From positions 1 to 8,546 of the forward strand of contig JAURLM010000190.1 of assembly GCA_030831265.1 (NCBI GenBank): 8,546 nucleotides of DNA, read 5' to 3'. The notes under the pieces are model-generated. The model made no database searches and was not told where the DNA came from. It worked only from the letters and a program-made list of their open reading frames with translations. Shown piece by piece: positions 6,744-8,546 of the stretch. How positions within the stretch are numbered: position 1 is the stretch's first letter; each line of letters opens with the position of its first letter. The translations under genes were made by a program, and so were the position numbers. The stretch is from Chloroflexota bacterium (GTDB taxonomy: Bacteria; Chloroflexota; Dehalococcoidia; Lucifugimonadales; Lucifugimonadaceae).

Positions 6744-7910
6744 ATGGCAAAAGCACCGATTGTTACGAAGATTGAGTTGACGGAGTTTGAGTATACCCTC
6801 GACAACATTGCCGCCGAGGGAACGATCAGCATTCCCGTCTATAAGAAGGGCTCAAAACTACAGAGCCGCGCCAGAGTCGTTCGCATCTTCACAGACCAGG
6901 GCGTTACCGGCGAATACATCGGTGGAAGTTCCACTGAACACTCGGCAATAGGCATGTTCGCCCGTGCGGTGCTCGGCAAGAGTGCGTTCGCTCGCGAGAA
7001 GGTCTACAACGATGCCAAGCAGGCGCTGCGCCAACACGCCCGCATGGGCATGTCGCAGGTTGACATGGCGCTGTGGGACCTCGCAGGAAAATTCTTCGAT
7101 GCCCCTGTTTACCAGTTGCTTGGTGAGCACCGGAAGTCGTTCCCTGCGTATGCCAGCACGTATTGCGGTGATCGCGAGCCGGACGGCCTTGCGACAGCCG
7201 AGCAGTACGCGGATTTCGCTGAGCAGTGCCTGGAGATGGGCTACAAGGCGTTCAAGATTCACCCGTGGCAGGACGCGCCTATCGACGAGCACATCAAGCT
7301 GGTCGAAGCGGTTGGGGAGCGCGTTGGGGACAAGATGGACCTGATGTTGGACCCGTTCTGCGCCATCCTTACGTTCGGCGATGCCATCAAGCTGGGTCGG
7401 GCGTGTGATGCGTACAACTACTACTGGTGGGAAGACCCGATGAAGGATGGCGGAGTGTCTGCGTTTGCACACCGCAAGTTGCGTGAACTAGTGAAGACGC
7501 CAATCTTGCAGCTGGAGCACACCCGCGGGCTTGAGCCGCACGTGGACTTCATCGTGGCGGATGGCACAGATTTCGTACGTATTGACCAGGATTATGACGG
7601 CGGTATCACCGGTGTGATGAAGATTGCCCACGCTGCCGAAGGCTTTGGGCTGGATGTGGAGCCGCACGGTCCTGGCCCATCGCGACGTCACTGCATGGCC
7701 GCCATGCGCAACTCCAACTACTACGAGCTCGGCCTGGTTCACCCGAAGGCAGACCCGTTCCACTCCCCTGCTTACCTCAACTACGAGGACAAGCTGGATT
7801 CGATCGACAAGAACGGCGAAGTCTGGGTTTCAGACGAACCCGGACTTGGTGTGCAGCTCGACTGGGATTACATCGAGAAGCACCGTACCGGCCGGGTAGA
7901 CTTCGAATAG
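6744..7910 (+). CDS. Enolase-superfamily enzyme with KxH motif (mandelate racemase/dehydratase group)
   Basis: The 388-residue protein has the capping domain plus TIM barrel of the mandelate racemase group. It keeps the metal and dyad positions of the first enolase-superfamily protein in this window: D203 (MLDPF), the WWEDP acidic pair at 230-231, E258 (QLEHTRG), D281 (VRIDQD) and H308 (VEPHGPG), plus E328. The spacing E258-D281-H308-E328 (23, 27 and 20 residues) equals that of E251-D274-H301-E321 in the other protein, so the two are clearly homologous. Here the KxK motif reads K171-I-H173, with His in place of the second Lys that is normally a general base. A dehydratase or epimerase of a carboxylate substrate is likely; the substrate is unknown. 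The ATG at 6744 has AGGAAG 8 bases upstream (6730-6735). The open frame extends up to 6513, but that part overlaps the divergent flavoprotein gene and is not family-like. A hairpin follows 8 bases after the stop. Confidence 0.93.
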   Translation: MAKAPIVTKIELTEFEYTLDNIAAEGTISIPVYKKGSKLQSRARVVRIFTDQGVTGEYIGGSSTEHSAIGMFARAVLGKSAFAREKVYNDAKQALRQHARMGMSQVDMALWDLAGKFFDAPVYQLLGEHRKSFPAYASTYCGDREPDGLATAEQYADFAEQCLEMGYKAFKIHPWQDAPIDEHIKLVEAVGERVGDKMDLMLDPFCAILTFGDAIKLGRACDAYNYYWWEDPMKDGGVSAFAHRKLRELVKTPILQLEHTRGLEPHVDFIVADGTDFVRIDQDYDGGITGVMKIAHAAEGFGLDVEPHGPGPSRRHCMAAMRNSNYYELGLVHPKADPFHSPAYLNYEDKLDSIDKNGEVWVSDEPGLGVQLDWDYIEKHRTGRVDFE

Positions 7911-7918
7911 TCGATAAA

Positions 7919-7955
7919 GCATCGGCAGTCCCGCAGTGCTCGGTACTGCCGATGC
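7919..7955 (+). terminator. Strong hairpin after the second enolase-superfamily gene
   Basis: GCATCGGCAGT (7919-7929) pairs perfectly over 11 bases with ACTGCCGATGC (7945-7955); the loop can add a CCG/CGG stem. It begins 8 bases after the stop codon. No T-run follows directly, so it is either a Rho-assisted or 3'-end-stabilising terminator, rather than a textbook intrinsic one. It separates the enolase-superfamily gene from the metal-transport operon. Confidence 0.65.
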
Positions 7956-7961
7956 CTCACA

Positions 7962-7976
7962 TGATACTGATTCTCA
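7962..7976. promoter_or_regulatory. Fur/Zur-type operator, upstream copy
   Basis: TGATACTGATTCTCA fits the Fur-family 7-1-7 palindrome TGATAAT-N-ATTATCA at 12 of 14 fixed positions. It lies 34 bases upstream of the best -35 hexamer for the ZnuA-like gene and just after the preceding hairpin. A second, better copy lies 132 bases downstream with the same TGATACT left half. Zur is the likely regulator because the gene encodes a zinc-type binding protein, but Fur or Mur cannot be excluded. Confidence 0.55.
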
Positions 7977-8010
7977 TTTTAGCGCACAGGCTAAGAATCG
8001 CCGGATCGTA

Positions 8011-8039
8011 TTGACATCTCTTTGCTTCTAGGCGATAGT
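8011..8039 (+). promoter_or_regulatory. Probable promoter of the ZnuA-like gene
   Basis: A perfect TTGACA (-35, 8011-8016) is followed after 17 bases by GATAGT (-10, 8034-8039, 4 of 6 to TATAAT). Transcription would start near 8046 and leave a leader of roughly 80 bases that contains the downstream operator. An alternative -10, TATTAT at 8101-8106 within that operator, has no good -35 and would start transcription inside the ribosome binding site. Confidence 0.45.
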
Positions 8040-8093
8040 TGAGTTGTTCCCCAAAGACCGGAATACCTACGGGGAATTCCTGATGCATTTTAT

Positions 8094-8108
8094 TGATACT
8101 TATTATCA
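8094..8108. promoter_or_regulatory. Fur/Zur-type operator, downstream copy
   Basis: TGATACTTATTATCA matches the Fur-family 7-1-7 palindrome TGATAAT-N-ATTATCA at 13 of 14 fixed positions. It ends 2 bases before the AGAGGAG ribosome binding site of the ZnuA-like gene. A bound repressor here could block a promoter overlapping the site or stop polymerase coming from the TTGACA promoter upstream. Confidence 0.7.
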
Positions 8109-8110
8109 TT

Positions 8111-8117
8111 AGAGGAG
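8111..8117 (+). promoter_or_regulatory. Ribosome binding site fixing a TTG start
   Basis: AGAGGAG at 8111-8117 lies 7 bases before TTG 8125. An in-frame TAG at 8110-8112 rules out any earlier start, leaving only this TTG (or the adjacent CTG at 8122). Confidence 0.75.
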
Positions 8118-8124
8118 CTACCTG

Positions 8125-8546
8125 TTGGCTGCAAAGATCACCCTGGTACTGGCAGTAATAACCGCCGTTCTGCTCGCAGCGTGCAGCGCGGACAGTGATG
8201 ACACTTCGCAACCGACAGCTTCACTGAACGTCATCACGACCATCTACCCGGTGACGCACTTTGCGGAACGCGTGGGCGGTGACAGGGTCACGATCACATC
8301 GCTCATTCGCCCCGGCATCGAAGCGCACGATTTTGAACCCACGCCAGGCGATATCCGCACAATTAGCAGTGCAGACGTACTGGTCTACGTAAACCCGGCT
8401 TTCGAGGGTTGGGTTGAGGCAGCTATCGAAGCTGCAGACGCGGACATTGTTGTCGCAGAGACGGCCTCGGATCTTGAGGAAACGGGTTCGGATGACGGGC
8501 ATGACCATGGCGGAATTGATCCACATGTCTGGCTCAACCCGGCAGA
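8125..8546 (+). CDS. znuA: ZnuA-like metal ABC transporter substrate-binding lipoprotein (3' end beyond window)
   Basis: The window holds the first 140 residues of a cluster A-I (ZnuA/TroA type) binding protein, which captures Zn2+ (or Mn2+) outside the membrane and hands it to an ABC permease. A lipoprotein signal peptide is visible: K4, a hydrophobic stretch to L17, and lipobox L17-A18-A19-C20, then an acidic linker (SADSDDTSQP). The mature domain starts at LNVITTIYPVTHFAERVGG. The family motif PGIEAHDFEPTP supplies metal ligand H68; SSADVLVYVNPAFEGW matches the 'Advfvy.g..le.W' segment; a short His-containing loop (DDGHDHGG, H126/H128) precedes DPHVWLNP with ligand H134. The His loop favours zinc over manganese, but it is short. 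The start is TTG at 8125, set by AGAGGAG and an upstream in-frame stop. Two Fur/Zur-like operators in front imply repression by metal. The permease and ATPase genes probably follow outside the window. Confidence 0.9.
   Translation, partial: MAAKITLVLAVITAVLLAACSADSDDTSQPTASLNVITTIYPVTHFAERVGGDRVTITSLIRPGIEAHDFEPTPGDIRTISSADVLVYVNPAFEGWVEAAIEAADADIVVAETASDLEETGSDDGHDHGGIDPHVWLNPA

Noticed and set aside
7957..8211. An 84-codon minus-strand open frame in the region before the ZnuA-like gene
   Set aside because: It overlaps both operators, the promoter and the lipoprotein signal sequence, and its translation has no protein-like features I recognise.

Overview
The window looks like chromosomal DNA of a free-living heterotrophic bacterium with medium GC content. 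It holds eight protein-coding genes and no RNA genes, insertion sequences or CRISPR repeats that I can see. Two enolase-superfamily (mandelate racemase type) genes, an MFS transporter and a flavoprotein, together with a divergent formate-tetrahydrofolate ligase and several TTG/GTG starts, would suit a marine Chloroflexota lineage such as SAR202, whose genomes are known for expanded enolase-superfamily families. That placement is inference only; the window has no phylogenetic marker.

Layout. At 14-1123 (minus) lies an enolase-superfamily acid-sugar dehydratase-type enzyme, divergent from an MFS transporter at 1315-2694 (plus). The transporter converges, 9 bases away, on a small SRPBCC-fold protein at 2704-3222 (minus). 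Divergent from that is fhs, formate-tetrahydrofolate ligase (3329-4963, plus), followed by a double zinc-ribbon protein (5043-5297, plus). The zinc-ribbon gene ends 3 bases from the end of a convergent FAD-dependent oxidoreductase (5301-6614, minus, TTG start). Divergent from the oxidoreductase is a second enolase-superfamily enzyme (6744-7910, plus), closed by a strong hairpin. The right edge carries a metal-responsive regulatory region with two Fur/Zur-type operators and the first 140 codons of a ZnuA-like lipoprotein (8125 to the window end).

How the genes may work together. The first enolase-superfamily enzyme and the MFS transporter could form a small uptake-and-dehydration module for an organic acid or sugar acid. 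The second enolase-superfamily enzyme and the flavoprotein share a 129-base divergent control region. Fhs feeds one-carbon units into folate. The ZnuA-like gene starts a separate, probably zinc-repressed, transport operon.

No complete novel system is apparent. The points most worth following are the altered active-site segment of Fhs, the KxH version of the enolase-superfamily base in the second enzyme, the related dyads in the leaders of the two enolase-superfamily genes, and the paired metal-regulator operators.
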